DNA of 64,000 nucleotides from Pyronema omphalodes (Eukaryota > Ascomycota > Pezizomycetes > Pezizales > Pyronemataceae), in NCBI GenBank assembly GCA_024516155.1, contig JAJJXM010000038.1, forward strand, positions 496,001 to 560,000, given 5' to 3'. Of this stretch, positions 37,048 to 50,084 are shown one piece after another. The position numbers were made by a program, and so were the translations under genes. Below the pieces are notes generated by a model, which was given only the letters and a program-made list of their open reading frames with translations, searched no databases and was not told the origin of the DNA. The first letter of the stretch is position 1. Each line of letters begins with the position of its first letter.

Positions 37048-40000
37048 ATGTTCTCACAGTCTCCGCCATCCAAACCACGGCGACCTAATACATCAGTACG
37101 GGCGGATTCCGACACCTCGGCCTCATCTACAAGCAGCAGTTCTGTTTCAACATTATCTTCAGGTACCAGAAGACCATCTTCAACAAACACTGGAACACCA
37201 TTGAGCTTTGATTTGTCCCCCGCACCACGACACCCACCCCCTCCTTCTTCGTCAGACAGAGTAAGCCAGGGTCCAGGGACGCCTGCATCACCGCATTCCG
37301 ACCAAACAGCCTTGGTCTCACCCATGCGGACGCTATGGCTCACGATGCCGCCAATAGGCGATAGCGATTCAGACTCTAGAGCTGCAAAAAGAAGTAAAAA
37401 GCCTCCGAGCGAATTTTACACATGGGAGAACCTTCCGCCCCTCAGTCTGGTTCGAAAATGCCTAGATGGCTTCTACAGTGGTCGTGGCATGCCAGAGCTG
37501 ATGTGTCCAGTTGCCCGGAGTGAGGCGATTGAGATCATGGAGAATATCTACAGCAACAGCACTACAGCAAAGGCGAACAACCATACCTACCCTCGACCAG
37601 CTCCCCGTACGGCCGATGCAAATTATCTGCTCTGTTTCATGCTGCTATTGGCGGCATTGGGAGCCCGTTACCTTGCAGACAACGAGGTGACCGACGACGA
37701 ACAGGCAGCATTATTCACCAGCGGCAGATGGTACTTGGACATGGCGTTCGGAATCAAGGATGCCAATGACCTGCAGCGTCTTCGAGCGAACGTCCTCGTG
37801 GCCCTCAACCTTATCTTCGAAAAAAAAATTGTCTCAATTGAGTATCTCAGTGTGTAACCCTAACCCTGTGCATGTGTTGCACTGTTTGAATTTTCTGTGG
37901 CTTTTTGCTTTGTTTCTTCCGCTGTTTGCATCTTCTAACGTCGGGCCCGTGGTTGCCGGGGCATCTGTTAGACCGGGCAATTGCTATCGGACTGGCGCGA
38001 GGCCTCCACCGCAGCACTCCCCCAGCGGCATCACGGACGCCCCCCCGGACGGCCACGGTCGGTGCCGAGCCAGACGGTTATGCAGGCAGCCGAAACAGGC
38101 AACAGACCGTGGGCGATAGCGACACTCAGCTCCTCGACTATTGGCCATACTGGAAACGAATCTGGCAGTCACTGGTGTTTGTGGACGGGTATGTCGTCTC
38201 TGCCCCGCGTGTTTATCTAAGCATGACGCAAGCCAATGCAGCTACTGGCTAGCAAGTTGGCGGTTCTCGTCGAAATCGAATTCCTGTTTTTTGGGGCCTT
38301 CATTACCCCCCTGACAGAATTTATGGACAGTGCTGGCCTCCGTAATTCCACGATTCTGCCCATCGCTCGTTTTTTGCGTTCTTTTGACGTTTCGATTATT
38401 TTTACTCTTCAAGTAGTGAGCTCAGGATCAACTCTAACTATGGGCGGAAATAGGTGGTTATCCACTTCGGTGGGCGGCGTCCCACAGGTGTGCAAGACGT
38501 TGGAACCGATCTCCGAGGTAGGACAGACCGGAGCCCCCAACTTTGACTGATCAAGCATCGACATTTTGCAAACGCATCGATCTCGCACACCACTCCCGAT
38601 CTCGATCGCATGCTAATGCTAACAATTTGGCCGTGACAGGACTTGGGGCACCTGGGCAACCCGCAGCAGCAGCACCATCTCGTCGTCCACCAGCATGGGC
38701 AGCACAGTCTACACCACCCATCCAACCCCACGCACCACTCTCAGGGCTCCCCGCACCATCCCCCGCACCACTCCCCGTACCCCGAAGAAGGCGGCGATGG
38801 CGGCTGTGGCGGCTGTGGCGGCGCCAACAGGCCCAGCTCTCGTGACCTGGAGGGCAATGTCCATGCCGAGCTGGCGCGGCTGGGCGTCCTGATGGGCGCC
38901 ATCACGAAGGATGTGATTGCTCCCGAGACCGTCGAACTGAACATGGTGCGCGTCTATAATGACCGGCTTCAGGCGTGGCACTCGACCCTGCCTGAAGCCC
39001 TCACCCTGCAGTCGGCCGTGCGCAACCAGTACGAGCTTCCTCACAAGAATAGCACGCTGCTCATCCATTGTGCATACCTGCTTTCCATAACACATCTCAC
39101 CCGTCGTGTGCTTGTCGAGACTGCCACGGCCCAGCTGTCCGGGTCGTCTAGTCTGGCTGGAGTTCGCAGCGGTAGTGTGGGTAGCGGCAGCAGTAGCAAT
39201 TCTGCTTCGTCAGCTGGAGCAGGAGAGGGCTTGTTAGCCGAACCCACTGCGACAGCCGAAGTGTTCTCGACAATGTGTGTGGATGTTGCCCATCAGATAG
39301 CGACGGTAAGCAGCACCCACCCAACCCCATTTGCCCTGACCATCTAAAACAAAAAACGCAAAAGTGGTCTGATATTTACATCAAGAGTGGTTGTACTGTA
39401 CATGGACGTTTATGCTGATGATCACACACCTTAGGTCGTTGGGATGCTCCGTGCAGAAGACAAGCTAACCAGAAGATGCTGGCTCATAATGTAAGTTTTT
39501 CCCGTCCCGCAATATTTATCCCGTCTATGGCCTTCTGGGGGGGGCAATTGTGGTGTCAGAGTTACCACGTACAGGTTCCCCATGTCGGCCGTCTGCATGG
39601 ACAGCATCTTTGCTTGTGTCATGAAAATACTCACGTCTGTCTCTTCCTTCTAGTCAATCAGCCTACACGGCCGCCATGATTATCTGTCTTGATCTCGCCC
39701 GCAACCGCGGTCGTCCCCAGCTGGAGTCTAAGTTCAACGATAGCCAACTCTGCATCTCAGCATGCATTGATACCCTGCATCAGAGTGCAGGCTCCGACCC
39801 GGTGGCGCAGAGATACCTGCAAATGATACTTCCCATATACCGTACCCTGACGATCCCGGATACAAGCCTTGTGACTAAGCGCGCCCGACTTTATAGAGAC
39901 CCTCTTAGCGGGGCCTTCGGCGACCCTGGGTCAGAAGCCTACCCGACTAACGCTGCTGTGCTAGACACCATTTTAGAATATCTGAAAGCCCCATACGGGG

Positions 40001-40302
40001 GCGAGCGTACAATTATGGACCAAGATTTTTTCTCAGCTGGTGGAGCCGGAAACTTCCCAGAACATTATAGATTTTTAAATCCTCCACCATCAAATACTAG
40101 ATTTAATATCCCTCGCCAGCCGAATGGACACTCCCAGATATATCCCATCTCCAACGGCAATTTGACGCCGTCAAACGGCACTCACGACATCAGAATGGGG
40201 AATCATCCCATGGATAATCATCAGTCCTCTCCCCCCAAGAATCGGTTTGGTGCATTCAAGAGCATGGAGGAGCTCGAAGCTTTTTACCGTCGTGTCACGT
40301 AG
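37048..40302 (+). CDS. Fungal-specific transcription factor domain protein without a visible zinc cluster
   Basis: I model six exons: 37048-37849, 37972-38188, 38454-38517, 38640-39305, 39435-39490 and 39654-40302, giving 817 residues. All phases agree. Residues 1-115 are Ser/Pro-rich, with a basic patch (AAKRSKK, about 112-118) that could be a nuclear localisation signal. The middle homology region of fungal regulators starts near 129 (NLPPLSLVRKCLDGFY) and continues through RAIAIGLARGLHR (269-281) and YWPYWKRIWQSLVFVDGWLS (about 325-344). A His/Gln/Pro/Gly-rich insert follows (362-425), then VRVYNDRLQAWHSTLP and YTAAMIICLDLAR (606-618). No CxxCx6C zinc cluster is present in this model or in the 216 bp of in-frame sequence upstream. 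ATG 37048 was preferred because a TATA box lies just upstream; ATG 36832 would add 72 residues. Exon 5/6 joining has an alternative with a 9-nt microexon. It is probably a nuclear regulator acting with a partner, or one that has lost direct DNA binding. Confidence 0.82.
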
Positions 40303-41257
40303 TGGTTGACCCAAGCCTAACGCTGGAGAGTTTTCCTTTGGTTTCTGGATGAACCAAACTTAACGATTTTCTTTTTCTTTTTTTCTTCCAGCATTTTTCC
40401 TCATCTCGGCATTATACTTTACGACTATTACGAAATATTTGTTCCCACTTACATGTTTATTGCAGCTTGCGCTCTATACGTTCCGTTCCGTTCGCGACTT
40501 TTTACGGGCTAATGATCACCTTGCTTCTTTCCCCGAGTTAGATACATTAAGATTTCCAGTGATTGTTTGTTTACTTTCACCAGTTATTGGAGCGGGACTT
40601 TTGACAATGTGCTCCTATGTCCGTGGGTCTGTCTGTTTGTTTGGGAGCGGGCGCTAGGATGTTGGATGGAGTTTCTTGTGTTTTCCGCTATCTGTCACGT
40701 TTTTCTGGTTGTTTTCCTTTTTGCTCTTTTCAGTCCATTTAGCGGGGAAGACGCATGGATCTTGCGTCGTTTGGGACATGGCGTTTCCTTTACCTGGTCT
40801 AGCTATCATCAATCTAAACGGGGGGTTCTTCTGGGTTTTGCTTCCATCAACGACTATGATCGTCGTTTTTACACAGCGGATAGCGGATGCTCTGCCGTAA
40901 TATTTCCTTGCAGACATGGATTTCTGAAGATGATCGTGCAATGCATGCACGCCGAGTGATTCCTAACGTCGAACGTTCCTCATCACGACGATCACTGCAC
41001 TGTGCCCATACGTCCCTTACCAAGCCGATCTCAGACAATGACGACAGCCTCGTACGATATACCAAGCCCTCTAGTCTCGGACGCCAGTGAACCGTCCGAG
41101 ACTATGCATAGGTCGCATACCGGACGTTAAACCTCGCTCGCAGACCAGCATCCCCCAACGGCCCCCAGCCGAATCCCCATTCTTACCCCCGCTATGCCAA
41201 GCCAGTCCGGTTGCTGTCAAACTGGAGGCTTACCATTTCTGAGGCTGCTAGAGGGAT

Positions 41258-41272
41258 GGGGGGGGGGGGGGG
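41258..41272 (+). repeat. Poly-G tract of 15
   Basis: An uninterrupted run of G just before a short tandem repeat. Confidence 0.9.
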
Positions 41273-41319
41273 TGAGGCCGAGCATGCTGTGGTGGCATAG
41301 AAGTATGAACGAGCATCTA

Positions 41320-41402
41320 CGGCCATGCTAGAGATATCGAAGGCCGTGCTAGAGATATATACGACCATGTTAGACATGTAACAGCATGCTAGACGTATGT
41401 GA
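41320..41402 (+). repeat. Imperfect tandem repeat, four units of about 21 bp
   Basis: The unit is close to 'ggccatgctagagatatcga'. Later units diverge progressively (ggccgtgctagagatatata, gaccatgttagacatgtaac, agcatgctagacgtatgtga). The reading frame through it is not meaningful. Confidence 0.7.
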
Positions 41403-44400
41403 TGAGTGAATGAGACGCGATGACGGTCCTCCGCGGTAGTGCAGGCAGCAACGCAAGCAGCACTCAAGCAGCAGCGGTAGGTGCAGAGAACGACAGAGGG
41501 CAGGGGTTAGGGAAGAAATTTTGTGCGGCATCAGTTCCGCGTGAAGAGCATTTGTTGATGAGATGAGCGTGATTGCTGATTTGAACGTGGTGATGGCAGG
41601 CCCAAAAATGTTGAAAAGCAGCAACCTGCTGAACACCCCGCTCCAAAATCAAGGATGACGAAACAGCGGAGCAAAATCTCACAACCCCCAGCCAGCACGT
41701 GCCAATCTGATGCATCTGATATCGTCCAAAAACTCACCATCATGGTGCCGACTGACGATGCCGACCACAGATCGCTCCAAGCCTGGACTCTCCTGAAGCT
41801 TGAACCGAAGGGGCGTACATGCGTATTAGCAGCAGAGAAATAGACAGCACTGCTGTTGCAGAACCAGCCAACCATTGTCAAATGATTACCAGACCAGTTC
41901 AATATACCGGAAACAGAGTTGCCGGTGCCACCTGCGAGGGCCAACCTTTAGCAACACACCAGCGAACGTAATATGTATCCGAAGCTAGCTGAGACGTTCT
42001 GTTAAGTCAGGATTTCATCCGCGTTCGTCCTGCCGCAGATAGATTCTGGGCCGGGTTTTGTAAGAAGCGGGGCGTGGGGGCAGAGAAGATATCGTGCTAT
42101 CCTATCCACTTCACATATGCCGAGTTGAATTCAATGAAGTTAGTTAACAAAGTGACGTACGTAGTTTTCGGTTGCTAGATTTTGCTTTTGTCACCGGCCC
42201 GGTTTCCGTTTGCACTTGGATGGGGTCCAGGACGGCCGAAGGGAGGCTTTCATGGCTTCTTTTCTGCTTCGCACTTTGGTGAAGTTTGTTTGGTCAAATT
42301 CAGTCGTTCAAAAAGCTACTGCCGGATATGGGAATTTTCAGCGATTATTTTGAGCTATGCTTTTTATGCCTTCCATGCAGTCAAAGCCCAGTATGTACAA
42401 TAAACAATAAGAAGCGAGTATGTAATAGCCGGCCGAAACTTGAAGATGAGAATGACTGTTTGTCGGCTGAGGAGCATAAAGGTAGTGTATGCTGCATTCA
42501 GGAGAACTTCAGATGGTCATTCCACTTTCAAAATCTCCATAGATTATCGGATAATTTTACTGTGTCGAGGTTTCAGCTGCGATGGGGAAGAGATTCGGAT
42601 ATGCAGTCCGTCCCCACAGTGTATGTGTCCAGTCCCCGCAATTTTTGAATCCCCATGGGCAGCATGCGCATTAAATGATCAACACTGCGCTGCATAGAAG
42701 CGCTATTCTGCTGAAACACTTATCACAGATTACTATACGAGTCCTTGATCTGTGCTCTTTGTGAGATTATGGGGCACAAACTCTGTGGTACGGATGATCG
42801 ATGATATAATTTTGATATCACTTTCGTGAAGCCCGTTGCAACCCGCCGCGGCACGTTCTCGGCGTACATATGCCAATAACCAAATTTTGCTATAGGGATT
42901 CGTGACTAAAGAAGATGCCGTTCCTCGAAAACCTCCCTAGATTCATCTGCATGAGATACCCAGCGTGTTGGCACAAGTGATAATCATAGAGATGAAACTC
43001 TAATAATTCATCAAGCTTTTCACGGGATGTTCAATTTTAGTCACATATTTTGCGTCACATCATCTCAGTTAGTTCTAGCATATGCTTCTATTCGATTCGT
43101 TCGGAAAAGAATATCCCACAGTATCGTCGTGGCATTTCAAATATTCAACATTTCGACGCTGGCTCCGGATGACATATCCGTCACTGACTTTCTCTAGTCG
43201 ATGACCACATCATCTTTGATAGCAACGATTACCTCAGATCATCACCCTTAGAGAGGTGATGCAAGTTGCAGCGCGAACGGTTGCGCGATTGCAGCAACGT
43301 TTAGAGGTAAAGTGTCGTGGGTCCGTTGGTTTAGGACTTGGCAAGCCAGTGTGAAAATATCTAGTTGTGAAATATGTGGCAGAATATTGTGCAACATCTT
43401 GCGCAGTCTACAGGTTAACCAGCCATACTGTAAGGCAAAGCATGCCAGTGGACGGGTCGCCGAAGGAAACAAGCATGGGTGCCCACCATTGCATGAAGAG
43501 ATGCAGAACACTTCGTCTTGGAGTTCAAATGGTCGTGAAAAACTGCCGTAAAGTTGAACAGCATGATTGGCCTGAGGTTTGTTGCCCCAGTATTTTCTTG
43601 GATCCTAAATTCACTACGGTGCGTTTGGTTGCACCCGAAAAATAGCTTTTAGCCATTTTTTACCTGTGAAAACGAGGCAAAAACTTTGTTTTCGGTCATG
43701 TGTGGTGTAGCTAATACTATTTTCATTGTATCACAGACCACGTGGTTACATGGAGGATATATATGCCTTTATCACACCCAAATGGAAACGCAGTTTTGTT
43801 TCGAGCTTCCAGATATAAACTCTTGCTTCCGCCCGTACTCCCGCTAGAATGAGCCGTACAACTACTGTAGACTTGAATTTGAAGAGCTCGACACTATTAA
43901 CTGCATCTAAAAGATCTAGCCTAAAAGTTGACTCTCGAGCTGTCATCAATGGTAGGTTCTAGACTACGTACTCCTTATTCATCTTTTCCTAAAGTCGGCA
44001 CAAGTATTCATCAGCAGCCAGGGTGGTCATGAGGACTGCATACTTGCTTGTAAGTTCCAATGGCATTGTTATTGCAACGTAGTTGTGGAGTTTAAATGTT
44101 AGCTGTTGAGATAGAGGTTCAAGATGTTGTATGTGTTAAGGTTGCGCGGATCTTCTCTGCACCTAGCAATTAGCTGCACCACTCTATTTTCGCACTGATG
44201 AATATGAGATAGTATGAAGAAATTACGCTTTACCTTTATTGAATTGTTCAACACCGTACAAACTTGGCCAAAAAAACTTGGCGTCACCCTCACGCCGCAA
44301 CTTGCAGTATCTCTCTATCGGGCGGTGCTATTAGGGTGCACGAGTGCGAATTGGACTCATCCACGGCACAATCTTTTGTCCTTCTAAGTGACAATGCCGA

Positions 44401-47400
44401 ATTTTGCTATGGGACGCCAATTATACGTTGTTACATTACATTATACCGTTATCTGAAACTATATCTAGCCAACGCATGAACCTGACAGCTTATCACCTTT
44501 GAGTAATACCTTCTCACTGAGGCCAGACTTCCACTACTGTGCAGGCATTTGCATTGACATTAAAAAATCTAGAAGAGGCTTTTGACTTCGTACACGGCAT
44601 CTAGGGGGCAGTGTCGTTTCCGGGCTTTATTAGTCACCTTACGCGATCATTGCCGGCTCGTTAGAGGCGAAGTTATGGAAGTACTACGAGCATTATCCCG
44701 TAGCATCGCAGCCAAGCCAAGACTATAAGAAAGTTTATGTCATATACCGACCACCAGGAAGCGAATTGGAGCTCGGGAAAACAGATTCGAGGCTGGGCAG
44801 CAAAGCCGAATACTCAACGCCGCGCATATCCGGCTGCATCTACACGGTATGTGTTTGTTATCAAATCACCACCGGAGGGCAATGATCATGACTTGGCGAA
44901 ATCCTGACACGAAGTTCCAGTTGGTGGCCCCAACGCCATTTCCTTCGTACCGCTACTTTGTTTAGGTTCCCTGGTAGGAAAACGTGGACTTCTAGTTTAT
45001 AGACGGCTTCGGCGCTTCTCTCGGGGAACCTTCTGTATATTTGCAAGCCTTTACGCGATAGCTTTTGTGGTTCCGGGATCAAGTGATATCGTGACGTTGC
45101 ATGGAAGCTTTGGTTGGTTTGTCCAGCAAACGATTCGGCTTAGGGCTCAGCTAAGGTTCTATGTATGTTTCCTTAGCCTCTTCTAAGAACGGTTCTAGTT
45201 AAACTAGTGAACGGTTAGTTATCGATTCCATCAAATGAAGATTGACTCCAGAAGCCAAATGAGACATCTACACCTGGAATTGTCGCATCTACGGACCTCT
45301 TCGAGCCTGACAACGTGTGTAGGAGAAATTCCGAGGTTTCTTGAAGCCGATGGGGAAAGATTTGTCCGGATTTTGTCTTGTTTTTCGGCACGTGTTCGTT
45401 TACAAGTCATTCCCTAAAATCCATGCCTACAAGCTCCGTTAGCCGGCGATGTCTTAGGCTCATCGGCCGATTCACTGATGACCTCGAGGGGTGAATAAAA
45501 ATCTCTGCATCCCCATATTCCCATATTCAGTCTACTCTAGTTATTAGCGTTCATCTAGAGTTTACATCCTCCTGAGAGTTTTCCGAAGTTCTATAGTTTT
45601 TGGCGATTTGGGATGGATTGAGGTCTGGATAAGAGTCTTCATCGATGCAACAACTATTTTTATCTGTTCAGATGCAGGTACACCTTTTTTTAACTTCCTT
45701 GCAAGTGTGCCCTGAATATTTTGATACCTTCACGCTGACTGCGGGTGCGGGGAGGGTGGGCGGTCTCGGAGGGATGAAGGCCCGCTTAGTGTGTGATGCT
45801 CCCTATTTTGGATTAGCCCTGCAATCCCGGACGCAACATCCGTTCCCGGTCAGTTCCTTGATGCTTCAACACTTCACAAAACGTCAAAAAGACGTGATCT
45901 CCAGAATAGCGTCGATCTTCCCTGCAATTGACGTTCGGACGGATCACAACATCATCTGGCATCGAAAGAAACATTGCAGCGCTACGACGTCTCGCTCACA
46001 ATCGGTCAGTTTCCCAACATTGGAAACCCTATCCCTGCAGAAGGGTCAACGAAACACCGAATGTCTAGGCAGTGACCCGTCCGGTTTCAATTGCATTTGC
46101 CTTGAAGCTGTTCGTGTCATCCATGCCAAATCGATGCATGTCGATCGCAGGCATGGTATTCCCGCTTTAGCGAGCCTCACATGGTTTCTGTAGCTTATCC
46201 TGACCGTGGCGAAAGTTCTCTGCATGCCACATGAGCAGAGTGTGTTTTTGCCCGTGACGTCGGATTGGCTATCTCTCCGGCGATTTTGGGCATCTCATTC
46301 TATGCCAATAAGTTAGTTTCTTGCCATTCGTATTTTTTATTGACAAATATCCTGTTTAACTCATAGTTTTTCACAACCCAGAACCGAGCTCTTATCTTGG
46401 TCAACGAATTATCAACAGCTATTTGCAGCGATTAGTGCCGGTTTATTGCTCCTTCGTTGTGGCGCCCCCGCAACGCAATCTGATCTACCTTGCAAACCTT
46501 CTTGTTCGCTCAATTTCGCAAATTTTCATTCGGCCACCGGTCCATCGAACGGCGCATTGTGCACCGTCAATTAGCACATAATCAAGCTGTCTCTGGATTG
46601 ATGGGCCGAAGCGAGGTCGGGCATATTACAGTTTCATTGATACAAGCAACTATGGGCGATACGATTACGGTTCACCGATAAGAAGCGTCTAACCGATGGA
46701 ATATGGTATACGTGGTATGAAGTGACATGTCTGAGCAGGTCCTAGAAGCCACAGTTAAACCGGGTTGGCTTTGGTAGCTAGATGGTGTGACTTTCGGGAA
46801 TTCCAGAACGTGTCTGTACCTGAGAAAAGTGTAGGCATATGATAGACGGTTGAGCATGTGATACAGTCGACTGTATGCAAATAAGCGCAGCAATACAAAT
46901 GAAATGTTATATGTAGACAAATTTATGTGATCTGTTACACAAAGTGAAGTTACTCGGACGGATGTCAGCACCGGCCAAGATGATGCAAAATTGCATTTCG
47001 GTAGAAGCATTGCGTCCTGGGCGGTTCTAGGGCTAACCCTGGGATTTCACTTCATAGTTATCGCCGCCCGCTACAGGGGGAATAGTGGGGTCTGTGCTAG
47101 CCGCAATAGGGTTCTAGAAGCACCACTCCAGTGCAGAACGAAACAGAAAGAAACTAGCAAGGTATCGCGATGCGACGAACCTTGGAACCTTCGTTACAAT
47201 TATCATGGGTACCTTCTTTTACGCCTCATGATAAACATGTATTTCGGCACATTGGGGGCCGTTTGGCGGGCGAACATCATCAAAGCGGATAGTACTTCCG
47301 GTGTTAAACAAGATCTTACATGCAAGGATATAACCCTTCAAATCCTTAAATTTTTAGATATGTTTAGAGTTCGCTCGTGGAGGTTTCAGTGTTTCATCCA

Positions 47401-47737
47401 CCAAACTATTTACTCCAGGGGGGTAGGCTGTCTAAGGCGGCCCGATGGTGTTGTTTATGTCCGCCGGACGTATCGCGTCTTAAACCCCGCGTCCGTTCCA
47501 GAAACCTTCCCCTTAGTGAGGAAGCCATAAGATAAATGTACCGAAATTCCCCCGCTAATCCAGTCGATCTTATTAGTCTCAATCATAAAGCTTGGATGTC
47601 AGCGACGGGATTCCACAAATAAGCATTTGGTTAAACCGCTTCATCTCGCGAACCCTAAGTGATTATTTTTCCGGCCATGTAACCTAACCACGTTTCAATG
47701 TAAGCCTTACTTTGATAATCTTTGTTCTTTTCCTTAA

Positions 47738-47759
47738 CCCCCCCCCCCCCCCCCCCCCC
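47738..47759 (+). repeat. Poly-C tract of 22
   Basis: The longest homopolymer in the window, in AT-rich non-coding DNA. Confidence 0.9.
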
Positions 47760-50084
47760 AACCATTTTTACATCGAATCGTTAGGAATTAGCGTACCTTG
47801 GCCTGGGAACATAATAATATGACAACATCAATAATCGCATCGTTAGGTCTAGATTCTCCCTTCGGATTTATGATGGGTCTTAACGCCGCGCCGATACCGT
47901 CATGACTCTGGATTGACGGCGGGTATCAGAATAGACGTTCCAACAAGTCTATAGAAACATGTTTTCGAGAATTCGACGTCCCCTCACACATAATGCGGAT
48001 GGATCTGCGGACTCAACCTTAATTCCAGACTTAAGCCCCGCTGTCTCACCGGAAACCTTGGCTTATGCATTGCAGCATCATCCAAGCCCTGTTGATTCTT
48101 TAGCTGGGCATTGCAGTATCGCTGTAGTGATCCCATACAGAAATTTCGTAATGAGCACACTGTCGGAATGTCTACGTTCCGAAGAGTGCACACCAAATTT
48201 ATGCACGATAGTGAATTAGCCTCGATACGAGACTCTGCAGTTCGTAGGCAACTGTCTAGCCCACGTCGGGTTCGGACTTGCATCAAGGACCAACGTGTGT
48301 CAGTCTCGTCCCACTTGACTTCGGGCGTTGAATATGCACGGACGCTTAGTCTCGAGGCTAATAGTGAGTGACTGTAACTACCACTGGCGGTCCGATAATG
48401 CACGATGGCCGTCGGGCGCCGTAAAACGCTTTGGACACAGCTGAGGATTCATCACCACCGGCGGCCGGCATTTCTCCCCGACCACAGCATTAAAGCTGGA
48501 AATGAAGTTAGCCCTAATAAGTGCAGCTACATATAAATAATAAGGGCGGAGCCCTAACTGCTATATCGACTCAGTTGCTCTAACTACAAGCGGCAAGAAG
48601 ACGCTGCTTGAAGAGTGCAAAGGAGAGTGATAATCTATGGATTTGATATGCGTTAATGCGTATAAAGTAGGCTATCTGCCATTTTTGCCTAATTCATAAA
48701 TTATCGAGGCAAGTGAAGATGAGTAACGAGTAGTCGTGGATTTTTATAATTATTTCAATAACGGTTTGAGTATTTAAATTATTGGGGCTAATGTTCGAGA
48801 ATTGAGATCAACATCGCCACCCTTCGAAGGTTCAAATGATGCATAGAAAAATGTCCACTGAATGCTAAAACCCCGTTCACATAGATCTCTTTATTCTTTC
48901 ACTGAGTATCTACCCCCTAGATCGATGGTCATAACTTTCGAAGGATAATTTACACAGAGTTTTGATATAGCGGATAGAACGGGGGGAGTGGTACCAAACA
49001 TAATTAAACGGTCTAGTTAAATATGTTCTGCTTGCGTTAGTCATAATAAATCACTGATCACCCGTAATGTTACGTCAAAAATTGATACACCTATACCATG
49101 ATAAATTACAATACCCTTCTATCAAATTAATTCACCCGCTCATGTGACCTATCTTATGAAGTTTGACTGTGAACCATCCTCTAATAGTAAACTCTGTGGC
49201 CACGAAGGAAAGTGCATCATGGAATATCACCATAATTTTACAGTCGAACGTCAGCTGCTTGGGTTTTGATTACGCCTAAGAGGTTTCCTCAGTCGAAATT
49301 TTTCGATATGGCAATTCCTATAGTATTTTAGTAGTTTTTCACTAGCAGCCAACTCACGTTGGAGTGCGAATGAGTATGAGTTTTAGTCTCGCGCTCTTCC
49401 TGTTCTAAGCCTCGACAAACGCTTTTCTTCCGGTATCGACGCATGCATTTCAACCTCTTACATTATCTATGATAATTTAAAAAATCCATTTCCCATTAAA
49501 TAATCTCCTTATCGAAATTCCAAGCGTGTCAGTAATCATCTCTAGGGGCAATAGCATTCTCATAATGTCTTCTAACATGCTCCATGCACTCCTCCCAGCT
49601 ACTCGTACGGAATTTATAAGTTTAGCTAGTAAGTGGCTCTCTTTAAACCTTTTTTTAACACACCTAAATTCTGGGAATTTCAGCCTTTGTAATGTAAGTC
49701 ATGAACGGATACTGATGATTCTTCTATCCAAGTTTTATAAAAATATGGGCAATTGAATTGGGCACATGTATCATCTTCAAGTGCTGGCTGAATAAATTCC
49801 TTTTATTGAAAATAGCAATCTAAAGATCTTATGATTACTGACCTGATATACTGTTTTCATTTACTCTTCCCGCCAAACTTTCACTGGCATTCAGTGAAGG
49901 TGAAACCACAGTGAAAGGAGCGTTTAAATTCATAGCAGAATCTGGTGTTAATCTGGAGCCAAAGAATATTTGTCTGCGGAGATAATTACAAATTCAATAC
50001 AGTGCGCTTTCCGAGGGAAGGTTGTACGACTTCAGTAAAGGGTCTCATTACAGAACTACTACCATTGCGGCAGTAATTACTATT

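Larger units (their letters stand above)
40303..50084. other. Gene desert of about 9.8 kb
   Basis: The first several hundred bases are T-rich and include the 3' UTR of the upstream gene. After that I find no supportable gene. The largest frames (45645-46193, 182 codons; 46991-47530, 179 codons) have no recognisable domain and no clean splice partners. Composition becomes AT-rich from about 43 kb. G15 (41258), a short tandem repeat (41320) and C22 (47738) lie here. Old transposons degraded beyond recognition are the likeliest content. Confidence 0.45.

Noticed and set aside
37850..37971. aaccctaaccct considered as an old telomere junction
   Set aside because: Only two units, and inside an intron of an intact gene; no subtelomeric context.
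45645..46193. A 182-codon plus-strand frame in the gene desert
   Set aside because: No domain recognised, no neighbouring exon, and irregular composition; kept as part of the desert.
46991..47530. A 179-codon plus-strand frame
   Set aside because: No family recognised and no support from splice sites or promoter signals.
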